A DNA stretch of 64,000 nt from Symbiodinium natans. Its lineage: Eukaryota > Sar > Dinophyceae > Suessiales > Symbiodiniaceae. The notes under the pieces are model-generated. The model searched no databases. It was not told where the DNA came from and saw nothing but the letters and a program-made list of their open reading frames with translations. The stretch is taken from contig CAJNDS010002252.1 in assembly GCA_905221605.1 (NCBI GenBank), positions 84,501-148,500 on the forward strand, given 5' to 3'. Numbering within the stretch: the stretch's first letter is position 1; the number at the start of each line of letters is the position of its first letter. Made by a program: the position numbers and the translations under genes. Below are positions 40,128 through 49,542 of this stretch, piece by piece.

Positions 40128-40500
40128 GCGCGCGCACCCGCATCAGGAGCATCAGCGGGGTTGGTTAGCGGGGTTGGTTTGGGAGCCCTAAAAACATCCT
40201 AAACACGCGTTTTGCCTTCGAAAAGCCTCCAACAAACGCTGCAATCACGTGTTTTTTTTTGCATGGGAAGCCATTTGAAAGGGAGCATCATGAGCATCAG
40301 CGGCCTCCCCAGGCCAGCCAAAACCCCCCTAAACACACCATTATATGTGCTTGAACGCTGGCACGTCCACGAAACACCAAAAAGCAAGACCCCGAATGCC
40401 CTTGAGGGCATTCGGGGTCTTGCTTTTCAGGTGTTTTGTGGGCATGAAGCCGTTCCCACACGTAAAATGAGCGGGTTTAGGGGTGTTTTTGCGCGGAGCC
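40128..40500. mobile_element. Hairpin-bearing repeat module, copy 1
   Basis: Starts at CGCGCGCGCGCACCCGCATC after a pyrimidine tract and contains GAGCATCATGAGCATCAGCG and a near-perfect hairpin. The hairpin's left arm is about 40369-40402 (core AAGCAAGACCCCGAATGCCC) and its right arm 40406-40441. A homologous module with the same order of parts lies at 50805-51190. No coding frame; probably a non-autonomous mobile repeat. Confidence 0.65.
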
Positions 40501-40590
40501 CTAAACCCTAAACCTTTAGGCCCTAGACCCCAAACCCTAAACCCCAAACCCTAAACCCTAGACCCCAAACCCTAAACCCCGAAGCCCCAG

Positions 40591-40690
40591 AAGCACAGCC
40601 AGGGCGGTACGCCCCTGCTGCTGGTGGTGGACCGTGTGGGCCACCGGCTTCTGGCCGCGGAGCTCATGCGGTCAGGCTGGGCCTTGAGGG
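40591..40690 (+). CDS. Candidate NHL-type exon with array-derived donor
   Basis: GAAGCCCCAG acceptor; 33 codons plus one base; donor G|GTTTAGGG. It includes GTPLLLVVDRVGHRLLAAEL, where LLLVVDRxGHRLLAAEL is a typical NHL blade strand pair. A shifted frame is also open but less natural. Confidence 0.65.
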
Positions 40691-40826
40691 GTTTAGGGTT
40701 TAGGGTTTAGGGTTTAGGGTTAGGGTTTAGAGTTTAGGGTTTAGGGTTTAGGGTTTAGGGTTTAGGGTTTAGGGTTTAGGGTTTAGGGTTTAGGGTTTAG
40801 GGTTTAGGGTTTAGGGTTTAGGGTTT
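40691..40826. repeat. TTTAGGG array
   Basis: About 19 units starting at the donor, with a single short unit near 40718. Confidence 0.95.
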
Positions 40827-41078
40827 GTTAGGTGTCAGGCGTTTTTGTTTCCACGGGTCTTTAGGTTTTCTGGTGGGTTAAGGCTTCAGGGTCGAATGGA
40901 ATATGGCGGTTTGGGTTCAAGGGCTTGTGAATTACAAACCTCCCCCCCAAATCCAGATTCCCCCCAAGAAGCTACCAGCAAAACCCTTAAACTGCCTTGA
41001 ACCGTAAGCCCTACCCCCTAAACCCTAAACCCTAAACCCTAGACCCTAGACCCTAAACCCTAAACCCTAAACCCTAAA

Positions 41079-41441
41079 CCCTATAAACCCTATAAGCCCT
41101 ATAAGCCCTATAAACCCTATAAGCCCTATAAACCCTATAAACCCTATAAACCCTATAAACCCTATAAACCCTATAAACCCTATAAACCCTATAAACCCTA
41201 TAAACCCTATAAACCCTATAAACCCTATAAACCCTATAAACCCTATAAACCCTATGAACCCTATGAACCCTATAAACCCTATAAACCCTATAAACCCTAT
41301 AAACCCTATAAACCCTATAAACCCTATAAACCCTATAAACCCTATAAACCCCTATAAACCCCTATAAACCCCTATAAACCCTATAAACCCTATAAACCCT
41401 ATAAACCCCTATAAACCCTATAAACCCTATAAACCCTATAC
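41079..41441. repeat. CCCTATAAA nonamer array
   Basis: About 40 CCCTATAAA units, the telomere heptamer expanded by TA, with CCCTATAAG, CCCTATGAA and CCCCTATAAA variants in clusters. It passes abruptly into CCCTAAA on both sides. Confidence 0.95.
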
Positions 41442-41560
41442 CCCCTAAACCCTAAACCCTAAACCCTAAACCCTAAACCCTAAACCCTAACCCTTAACCC
41501 TAAACCCTAAACCCTAAACCCTAAACCCTAAACCCTAAACCCTAACTCACCAGACCGCAG

Positions 41561-41642
41561 CTGTGCAGAGCTGGGCTGGGAGCCAGAGCGCCACGGATCC
41601 GAGCGCCCCACGGCTTCGCCGTCGGCTTGTGTTGCGTTGAGG
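41561..41642 (+). CDS. Candidate NHL-type exon
   Basis: CAGACCGCAG acceptor right of CCCTAAA; donor G|GTTTAGGG. The preferred frame contains RIRAPHGFAVGLCCVEG; APHGFAV is the conserved start of an NHL blade (PxGIAV). All three frames are open, so the choice rests on that motif. Confidence 0.55.
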
Positions 41643-41942
41643 GTTTAGGGTTTAGGGTTTGGGGTTTAGGGTTTAGGGTTTAGGGTTTGGGGTTTGGGGT
41701 TTGGGGTTTCGGGTTTGGGGTTTAGGGTTTAGGGTTTGGGGTTTGGGGTTTGGGGTTTAGTGTTTAGGGTTCAAGGCTAAGGGTAGAGTTCAAGGCTCAG
41801 GGCCTCCTGTTCAGAGCCTAGTGTTTTGGGTTTAGGGCTTAGGGCTCAGGGGTTTGCGTGTGAAACTCGTTAATCTTAGGTGGGTCGGGACATTTCGGGC
41901 GCTTAAACAGCGGCTAAAGTAGGGAATGCTTGAACTTGAGAT

Positions 41943-41950
41943 GCTGAACC

Positions 41951-42003
<53 letters not shown>

Positions 42004-42008
42004 ACCCT
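41943..42008. repeat. ACCCTCA array
   Basis: Nine ACCCTCA heptamers, a further homogeneous variant block. Confidence 0.9.
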
Positions 42009-42077
42009 AAACCCGAAACCCGAAACCCTAAACCCCTATCCCTAAACCCTAAACCCTAAACGCTCAACCCCTAACAG

Positions 42078-42128
42078 CAAAGGCGTTTGCGGCCGCAGCG
42101 CGGGCGACGCGGCGATCCTGGGGCCCAG
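42078..42128 (+). CDS. Candidate small exon
   Basis: CCTAACAG acceptor, GTGTGG donor, 51 bases. KGVCGRSAGDAAILGP looks most propeller-like; a 17-codon frame beginning QRRLRPQRGR is also open. Confidence 0.45.
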
Positions 42129-42562
42129 GTGTGGTCCATTTAGGGTTTAGGGTTTAGGGTGTAGGGTGAGAGGTATAGGGTTGAGGGTTTAGGGTTTAGG
42201 GTTTAGGGTTTGGAGTTTGGGGTTTGGGGTTTGGGGTTTGGGGTTTTGGGGAGTTAGGGCTCAGGGATTTGGGGATGATTTCTGGGGGTTTGGGGGTTTG
42301 GGGGTTGTTTTGGGTTTGGGGCTGTACCCTTGCAGGGCTTCCTGAATGTACTGATCCAAAGGTAGACTTCGTGGAGGTACCCTAAGCCCCAACCTTCAAA
42401 CCCTAAACCTAAACCCCAAACCAAAAAGCAAATCAACCTGAAACCGAACAAGCCCAGCTGCCCCTTGTTGGTACCAAGTCTATCAAGCTCCGAGTCCTGA
42501 CCCTTGAGCCCGTGGGTTTAGGGTTTAGGGAGCCACACCACAGAAACATCTTTTCGATTCAG

Positions 42563-42779
42563 GGATTTTGGACACTTGAACAGTAGCCAAGTAGCTGCTC
42601 TTGCAGATGCAGGTGCGACTTCACCTACTCCGCTGGTGTTTGCTGCTCAGGACGATGGCCACATGGGTTCTGGAGGGATTTCCCTTGGATCTTGTCTTGT
42701 CCCCTCCATAGTAGCAAACTTCAGGAAGACACCTCGAGCAGATGGGATCGCTACTGTCAAAAGCAGGAAGATCCCAGAT
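42563..42779 (+). CDS. Candidate exon, 217 bases
   Basis: CTTTTCGATTCAG is a strong acceptor; donor GTAACC. One base plus 72 codons include LNSSQVAALADAGATSPTPL and FAAQDDGHMGSGGISLG, and end KSRKIPD. It is one of the longest islands and clearly protein-like. Product unknown; left of it TTTAGGG, right of it CCCTAA words. Confidence 0.6.
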
Positions 42780-42980
42780 GTAACCCCCCAAAACCCAAAA
42801 CCTTAAACCCTAAGCCCTAAACCCTAGCCGCCCTGTCTCAAACTTTAAGCATTCCCAAGCCCTCTCTGCATGAATCGGGTTTTGAAGAGGACTCACAAGG
42901 CCCCTATATTAAATACATCGGTCCCTGTACTGCACTGTTGTTCGTTAAAACCCTACACCCCAAAGAAGTATAATGGCAAA

Positions 42981-43530
42981 GCGAGAGAGAGAGAGAGAGA
43001 GAGAGAGTGAGTGAGTGAGTGAGAGAGACAGAGAGACAGAGAGACAGAGAGGCAGAGAGGCAGAGAGAGAGAGAGAGAGAGACAGAGAGACAGAGAGACG
43101 GAGAGACGGAGAGACGGAGAGACGGAGAGACGGAGAGACGGAGAGACGGAGAGACGGAGAGACGGAGAGACAGAGAGACAGAGAGACGGAGAGACGGAGA
43201 GACGGAGAGACGGAGAGACGGAGAGACGGAGAGACGGAGAGACGGAGAGACGGAGAGACGGAGAGACGGAGAGACGGAGAGACGGAGAGACGGAGAGACG
43301 GAGAGACGGAGAGACGGAGAGACGGAGAGACGGAGAGACCGAGAGACCGAGAGACCGAGAGACCGAGAGACCGAGAGACCGAGAGACCGAGAGACCGAGA
43401 GACCGAGAGACAGAGAGACAGAGAGACAGAGAGACAGAGAGACAGAGAGACAGAGAGACAGAGAGACAGAGACACAGAGACACAGAGACAGAGACAGAAA
43501 CAGAGACAGAGACAGAGACAGAGACAGAGA
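42981..43530. repeat. GAGAGACG-type octamer array
   Basis: About 65 octamers of GAGAGAC plus one base, in blocks: GAGAGACA, then GAGAGACG, then GAGAGACC, then GAGAGACA again, ending in ACAGAG hexamers. All purine-rich on the + strand. Frames here are artefacts. Confidence 0.95.
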
Positions 43531-43645
43531 CACACACACCATACCCTCTGACATTTTTGATATTTTGGGGAAGGGTTTAGGGTTTGGGGTCTAGGGTTTT
43601 AATTAAGGGCCCAGAAGTTGCCAAAAATAAGCTGAGACAGTGCAG

Positions 43646-43726
43646 GAGAGGTCGACTATGCCGGGGCGGAAGAGTTCTGCGCACTTCAAGGCAGGGCCAA
43701 CAGTCCCAACGGAGGCTTTTTTGGGC
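43646..43726 (+). CDS. Candidate exon
   Basis: GACAGTGCAG acceptor and GTGGGT donor. Two frames are open: ERSTMPGRKSSAHFKAGPTV, or AEEFCALQGRANSPNGGFFG. It breaks the usual rule, because CCCTAAA rather than TTTAGGG follows on the right. Confidence 0.45.
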
Positions 43727-44120
43727 GTGGGTTCGCCTAAACCCTAAACCCTAAACCCTAAACCCTAAACCCTAAACCCTAAGCCCTAAGCCCTAAGCCC
43801 TAAGCCCTAAACCCTAAACCCTAAACCCTAAACCCTAAACCCCAACCCCCTACCCCCAACTCCGAAATCCCAAATTCGAACACTCTAGGGCTGGGGGGTC
43901 TCTCCACGGGTCTTCAGGATTGTCAGAAAAGAGATTGGGCTCTGTAGCAACCCTAAAACCTAAACCCTAAGCCCTAAGCCCTAAATCCTAAACCCTAAAC
44001 CCTAAACCCTAAACCCTAAACCCTAAACCCTAAACCCTAGACCCTAAACCCTAAACCCTAAACCCTAAACCCTAAACCCTAAACCCCAAACCCTAAACCC
44101 TAAACGCTCGGACTGCGAAG

Positions 44121-44217
44121 AAGCCCTTGGTGGGCACGTGACCCGCCGCCAAGGCGCGCGCCTCTGCACTGCGCAGGAGCTGTTCGATGACGAGGCCGGT
44201 TGGGAGCACACCTGGAA
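44121..44217 (+). CDS. Candidate exon
   Basis: ACTGCGAAG acceptor after CCCTAAA; donor GTATTC. The frame includes GGHVTRRQGARLCTAQELFD followed by DEAGWEHTW. The mix of Trp, His and acidic residues is strongly protein-like. Product unknown. Confidence 0.6.
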
Positions 44218-44349
44218 GTATTCAGTCCTTTCACTGTTTTGAGTTTGGGGTTTAGGGTTTATAGGGTTTAGGGTCTAGGGTCTACGGTGACGATTTCTAA
44301 ATAAGTGGAGGGCGGCCAACCTGCCACGGCAAGAAAGGTAGTATAAAAG

Positions 44350-44572
44350 ACCAGTTTAAATCCGCATGTTTTCGTATTTGGCCTCCACCCCTCCACCAGT
44401 TTAAATCCGCATGTTTTCGTATTTGGCCTCCACCCCTCCTCCACCCCTCCACCCCTCCACCCCTCCCCCCTCCACCCCTCCACCCCTCCACCCCTCCACC
44501 CCTCCACCCCTCCACCCCTCCACCCCTCCGCCCCTCCACCCCTCCACCCCTTCCACCCCTTCCACCCCTTCC
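44350..44572. repeat. Duplicated 40-mer and CCACCCCT array
   Basis: AGTTTAAATCCGCATGTTTT plus GGCCTCCACCCC occurs twice (about 44352 and 44397), followed by about 14 CCACCCCT octamers and three TTCCACCCC. The end of the interval (TTTCCGGATGTTTAAA) resembles 44660. Confidence 0.85.
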
Positions 44573-44879
44573 AGTGGGTTTCCGGATGTTTAAAATGCTG
44601 GGCGGCCTGATGCCGCGCTCTACGGAGGTAGTATGAAATACCTGTTTGTCTGTTTACATGTCCGGGTGTTTAAAAACCGGCACCGTAGGGTCTAGGGTCT
44701 AGGGTCTAGGGTTTAGGGTTTAGGGTTTAGAGTTTAGGGTTTAGGGCTTTTACGCCCTGGGCCCTAAGCCCTGTCACCGCCATAGGGTCGAGTGTTTCAG
44801 AGCTTTGCCACCGGCCCAGTTGCCCTGCAAGCCTTTCAACACCCTTTTGGTTCTTAATGCAGGGGTTTTGTGGAATGCA

Positions 44880-45180
44880 CTGGGGATTTTAAAGGTTGTT
44901 AGGGGATCTCTCACATACCTCATTTCTTACATAGTGGCACGAGGCAAGAGACGATCCGGCTGAGCCGCAGCAAGCTCAGAGAACGCCTGACGCCCCCTAA
45001 CCCTGAACCCTAAACTCTAAGCCCTAAACCCTAAACCCAGAACCCTCAGCCCTCAACCCTAATTCCTAACCTATCGCACCTCGCAGGTTTTACCCTAGAC
45101 CCCAATATCTCTCAACCCTAGAAACAAAAGCCTGAGCCTTAAACCCCCCAAATCCTAGGCCCCCAAGCCCCATACCGCGG
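44880..45180. other. Possible weak exon, otherwise degenerate C-rich sequence
   Basis: At about 44944, after GGCACGAG, one frame reads QETIRLSRSKLRERLTPPN into C-rich repeats with no donor. A call is not justified. Confidence 0.25.
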
Positions 45181-45584
45181 CCGTTGCAGGTAGTGTTTAG
45201 GGTTTAGGGTTTAGGGTTTATAGGGTTCAGAGTTTTGGGCTTTTGTGGCTTGTTTTTTTTTTTTTTTGGGGGGGGGGGGGGAATGGGGGAAGGGGGTAGG
45301 GTTTTGGGGTCTATACAGTTGCAGGGTGTAGGGGTTTGGATGAGGGGGTACAGGGTTTTGGGTTTAATGATGGGTTGAGGGTGTCAGGCAGTGTAGGGGT
45401 TAGGGCCTAGGGCTCGAGGGCTTCCGGGGGGGTGCTTGTTGGGCGTTTAGTAGACCTACATAAGCCTTCAACCTCGGATTTTTTTAAGCCCAGGGCTTAT
45501 ACCCGAAACCCTAAAGCCCCAAACGCTAATCCCTACGCCTTCAACCCAAACAACACAACACTGCGGGGCTCCGGCGCCTTTCAG

Positions 45585-45626
45585 CTGCAGCACTTGGGAT
45601 TGCCCATTTCTGGGCGAGGCTTGGGG
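45585..45626 (+). CDS. Candidate exon with fully canonical sites, 14 codons
   Basis: GGCGCCTTTCAG acceptor and GTACGT donor around LQHLGLPISGRGLG. Short, but both signals are strong. A CCCTAAA array (45642 on) follows, so the flank order is atypical. Confidence 0.5.
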
Positions 45627-45641
45627 GTACGTACCTAGAGT

Positions 45642-45721
45642 GTTAAGCCCTAAACCCTAAACCCTAAACCCTAAACCCTAAACCCTAAACCCTAAACCCT
45701 AAACCCTAAACCCTAAACCCC
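45642..45721. repeat. CCCTAAA array
   Basis: About 11 perfect units. Confidence 0.95.
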
Positions 45722-45879
45722 TTTTAAAGGCCAAGAAAAGCCTCGCAGAAAGCAGCTCTGAAATCCTCAAACCCCCTACACCTGCAAAACCGAGCCCTGC
45801 GCCCAAAAGAACCCTACGCCGCACACTCTACACCCTAACGCCTAAACCCTAAACCCGAAGCCCTGTGAGGCCGAAACCC

Positions 45880-46312
45880 CAAACCCTAAACCCTGCACCC
45901 TAAACCCTAAACCCTGCACCCTAAACCCCAAACCCCAAACCCCAAACCCTAAGCCCCAAACCCCAAACCCCAAACCCCAAACCCCAAACCCTAAACCCTA
46001 AACCCTAAACCTTAAACCCCAAACCCTAAACCCTAAACCCCAAACCCCAAACGCTAAACCCTAAACCCTAAACCCCAAACCCCAAACCCTAAACCCTAAA
46101 CCCCAAACCCTAAACCCTAAACCCTAAACCCTAAACCCTAAACCCCAAACCCCAAACCCTAAACCCTAAACCCAAACCACAAAAACTAAACCCTAAACCA
46201 AACCCCAAACCCTAAACCCTAAACCCTAAACCCCAAACCCCAAACCCTAAACCCTAAACCCTAAACCCTAAACCCTAAACCCTAAACCCTAAACCCTAAA
46301 CCCTAAACCCTT
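45880..46312. repeat. Mixed CCCTAAA / CCCCAAA array
   Basis: About 60 units in small alternating runs of the two variants, ending three bases before an acceptor-like TTGAG. Confidence 0.95.
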
Positions 46313-46315
46313 GAG

Positions 46316-46394
46316 GCCTTGCATCTCGGGCTCCTCCGTGGTCTACGATGGGCCCTATGACCAAACGCTGCTCGGACTCCGGAGCGGTGCACGG
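46316..46394 (+). CDS. Candidate exon between opposed arrays
   Basis: Acceptor CCCTTGAG at the array edge; donor GTTTCAG, or GTGCAC eight bases earlier. The frame includes CISGSSVVYDGPYDQTLLGL, likely beta-rich. The TTTAGGG array begins at 46438. Confidence 0.55.
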
Positions 46395-46437
46395 GTTTCA
46401 GAGGGTTTTTTCGGGAAACCCTAAGGTGATTGCGCGT

Positions 46438-46550
46438 GTAGGGTTTAGGGTTTAGGGTTTAGGGTTTAGGGTTTAGGGTTTAGGGTTTAGGGTTTAGGGT
46501 TTAGGGTTTAGGGTTTAGGGTTTAGGGTTTAGGGTTTAGGGTTTAGGGCT
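46438..46550. repeat. TTTAGGG array
   Basis: About 16 perfect units; the ubiquitin-like/FNIP gene follows. Confidence 0.95.
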
Positions 46551-46794
46551 GGGATCACATGACTCTTGGTAAGAAGGGGTGGCAGAGTTCGTTAACTTGC
46601 AGAGCTCATCGGGGATATCTCGTGTTTGGTGTCTTTTGTCGAATGCGCCTGCCGCGGAAAATTTCTCGCATCTCCGCAGGAAGCACCTGAAGCTTCTCAT
46701 TGACATGAGTCATGTCGTTGGCACTGGGCCACAGCACCTGCGTCGGGGTCCAGGAAGGTTTAGGGATCGTGGACTCCCGCACGAAGCAGCGGGT

Positions 46795-49542
46795 ATGGAC
46801 CCGCACTCAGTGGAGGGCCATGCTGGAGCCTCCGGGCCTCCTGCTAGCGGAGGCACGCGCTTGAACATCACCGGCCTGGATGGTTCGACTTTTCAGGTGG
46901 ATGTTGCCGAGTCTTCAGGGGTGCTGGATGTGTGCCAGAAGATCGAGGGCAGAATCGGCCTTCAACCAGGTAGGAGGCTTGTTCTGATGTCTGGGGGCAA
47001 GGTGCTCTCCGACAGCCAGCTTATGAGGGAGCAAGTTCTTGGAAACGAGATCACCTATGTCGTCCAGCAAGTGGGGGCATGTCAGGCGGCGCTGGCGTTG
47101 CTTCGCGCCCTGGGAGAGGACGAGAAAACGAGTGTGGGTACCGCAGACCGCGCAGCCATAAACGCCGTTTCCTCCGTGAGCTTTGACTATGGCTTCAATC
47201 TCAGCCTGGAGCGGTGCACATTACCAGAGAACCTGCTTACCTTGAGCTTTGGATACCGGTTCAACCAGTCTTTGGAAGGTAGGGGCTTCCTAGACTAGGG
47301 GGTACCTTAAATTGGGATTCTGATTATAAGGGAATCCTACTAGTTGGGGATCTAGATTGGGTGGGTCCCCGGTTTTCGTAAACCCCCAGGTGTCGGGCTG
47401 CCTGCCAGCCTGCTCTCACTGAGCTTCGGAAACCGCTTCAACCAGGAGCTGCGAGACGTCGCGCTGCCAGAGAATCTACAGACGCTGGCTTTTGGCTACG
47501 ACTTCGACCGGAGCTTGCTGGGTGTGACGCTGCCAGGCTGCCTGCAGACGTTGAGCTTTGGTGATCACTATAACAAGAGTCTCTTGGTGGCCAAGTGATG
47601 CCCCTTTTTTCCGATTTTTTTTGGTCCAAGGTTTCCCTTTATAAAGTAGCCAACCCCAAAAGAGGGCGCCCTTGCTGTAAGATGGTTTCTGGGCTACCAA
47701 GGTCTGAAAGGAGTCAGTCTGCCAGGAAGCCTCCTCACACTGACGTTTGGCTACAAGTTCAACCAGACCCTGGCGGGTGTCGCGCTACCCGGCAGCTTGG
47801 AGGCACTGTCGCTGGGTGAGAGCTTCAACCAGAGCATGGAGGGAGTCACCTTACCAAGCAGCCTGCTGACCTTGACTTTCGGCCGTGACTTCAACGAGTT
47901 CTTGCAGGGTGTCGTGTTGCCAGACGGCTTGCAGACGCTAACCTGTGGCCACAGCTTTAACAGCAGCTTGGCAGGTGTCCTGTTCCCGCGCAACCTGCAG
48001 ACACTAATCCTTGGCAGCAACTTCAACAAGAGCTTGAGAGGTGGGGTTACGAAAATAAGGGACCCCCCCCAAGAAAAACACATAGAAATATACATATATA
48101 TATATATATAGATCCCCAAATAGTAGGATCCCCTTATCGTAACGACCCCAACAAGGTACCGGTACCCCTAAGTTCGAAAAACCCTCAGAGGTGTTTCGTT
48201 GCCGCGTAGCCTGCAGACATTGACCCTTGGCAACGGCTTCAATCGCAGCTTACGTGGCGTCGCCTTGCCAGACAGCCTGCGAGCATTAACCTTCGGCGAC
48301 CACTTTAACCAGAGCTTCTTGGTTGCCCAGTGTTACCCCTCTTGCCCCCCTTTTTTTTTGAGGTAAGGTTCCCTTGTAAAGTAACCACCCCCCCCCCCCC
48401 CCCACCCCCCCTCCCCCCCCAAAAAAAAAGGAAAAGAGTTACCCTTATTGCAAGATGGTTCCCGGGCTACCAAGGCTTGGATGATGTCCTGCTCCCTGAT
48501 GGGCTGCAAAGTCTGATCTTCGGCTATGGATTCAACCAGAGCTTGGCAGATGTCAAGCTGCCAAGCAGCCTGCAAACGTTGGCCTTCGGCAAGTGCTTCA
48601 GCCAAAGCCTGGAAGCCGTGACGATGCTCAGTTGCCTCAGGACATTGACACTTGGTGACAGCTGCAGGCCGAGCTTGGACACTTGGTTGTCCAGTGGTAC
48701 CCTTCTCCCTTTTCTGGTTCAAGGTTCCCTTGTAAAGTAACCGACGCCAAAAGGGTATCCTTATTAAAAATGATGGTTATTGAGCTGCCAAGGACCATGT
48801 GCTACTACCGAGGAGCCTCGAGACACTAGTCCTAGGCGACAACTTCAACCAGAACATTCAAGGCGTCGAGCTTCCACACGACTTGCGCACGTTGACTTGC
48901 GGTGTCCGTTTTAATCAGAGCTTGAGCGGTGTTGCGCTGCCCGGCAGCTTGCAAGAGCTGACGTTCGGCTACTTGTTCAACCAGACCTTGCAGGATGCCG
49001 CTCTGCCCGATAGCCTGCAAGCACTGACCTTCGGCCACGTTTTCAACCAAAGCTTGGAAGGAACCTTGCTGCCAAGCAGCCTACGCACGCTGACCTTCGG
49101 CCACGATTTCGACCAGAGCTTGGCAGGCACTCCGTTGCCCAGCTGCTTGCAGACGCTGTGCTTCGGCCGTTCTTTCAACCGGAGCTTGGAAGGAGTCGAG
49201 CTACCCAGCAGCTTGCAGACGCTCACTTTCGGCAACAACTTCAACCAGATCCTGCAGCATGTCACATTGCCGGGCGCTCTGCAGACATTGACTCTCGGGG
49301 CTGATTTCAATCAGAGCCTTGCGGGCGTCCTGTTTCCAAACAGCTTGCAGACTCTGACTTTCGGCAGCACCTTCAACCAGAGCTTGTCAGATGTCACGCT
49401 TCCAAACGACCTGAAGACCCTGACCTTTGGCTACTCTTTCAACCAAAGCCTGGAAGGCATCCTGCTGCCAAGCAGCCTGGAAACGCTCAGCTTGGGTGAT
49501 GGTTTCAAGCAGCCAGGATCCCCAGTGGCACACTTTCTTTGA
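46795..49542 (+). CDS. Ubiquitin-like domain plus FNIP/LRR repeat protein, six exons
   Basis: Exons 46795-47278, 47390-47578, 47702-48040, 48191-48313, 48475-48677 and 48793-49542; all phases agree, giving about 695 residues and a TGA at 49540-49542. I chose the ATG at 46795 because it directly precedes the ubiquitin-like domain and follows AAGCAG, a possible trans-splice acceptor; the frame is open further upstream (ATG at 46705). Residues about 20-95 are ubiquitin-like (LNITGLDGSTFQVDVAESSG, a central helix, LMSGGKVL). After a short helix come about 26 tandem 22-24-residue repeats of the form LPSSLQTLTFGxxFNQSLxG, matching FNIP repeats, an LRR relative known from Dictyostelium. FNIP/LRR solenoids bind proteins and a ubiquitin-like head suggests proteasome or ligase coupling (inference). 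The last repeat breaks at FKQPGSPVAHFL, so a further intron or a degenerate end is possible. Telomere arrays are absent from the gene. Confidence 0.9.
47279..47389 (+). mobile_element. Intron 1 of the FNIP gene, family D introner-like
   Basis: GT-AG intron of 111 bases inside an FNIP repeat (SLEG | VGLP). It contains TAAGGGAATCCTACTAGTTG and GGGGATCT, the reverse complement of the core of intron 3. The 3' part TTCGTAAACCCCCAG mirrors GGGGTTACGAA at the 5' end of intron 3. AGGT flanks both boundaries. Confidence 0.75.
47579..47701 (+). mobile_element. Intron 2, introner-like element with TIRs and 4-bp duplication
   Basis: The element 47583-47701 starts CTTGGTGGCC and ends GGGCTACCAAG (inverted repeats). 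It is flanked by GTCT on both sides (47579-47582, 47702-47705). Splicing as GT(CTCT)...CCAAG restores the repeat frame exactly (NKSLKGV). The GT donor comes from the target duplication. Confidence 0.85.
48041..48190 (+). mobile_element. Intron 3, family D introner-like
   Basis: GT-AG intron of 150 bases with the direct repeat AGAGGTG at both boundaries. It contains a C run, a TA microsatellite (48092-48109), and ATCCCCAAATAGTAGGATCC, shared with intron 1 (inverted) and with 28007-28110 and 53090-53206. Confidence 0.75.
48314..48474 (+). mobile_element. Intron 4, introner-like element with GC donor
   Basis: The element 48318-48474 starts CTTGGTTGCCCAGTG and ends GGGCTACCAAG, flanked by GCTT on both sides. 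Removing GC...AG restores FNQSLDD. The interior AAGGTTCCCTTGTAAAGTAA is shared with intron 5 and, diverged, with intron 2. It carries a long C run (48388-48420) and an A run. Confidence 0.85.
48678..48792 (+). mobile_element. Intron 5, introner-like element with GA donor
   Basis: The element 48682-48792 starts CTTGGTTGTCCAGTGG and ends GAGCTGCCAAG; flanks are GACA and GACC. Splicing from GA to AG restores SLDHVLLP in frame, so this intron has a GA-AG boundary. It shares AAGGTTCCCTTGTAAAGTAA with intron 4. Confidence 0.85.

Noticed and set aside
42904-43594. Several 180-216-codon frames (ETERRRDG or LSVSPSLR repeats)
   Set aside because: By-products of the GAGAGACN octamer array on both strands.
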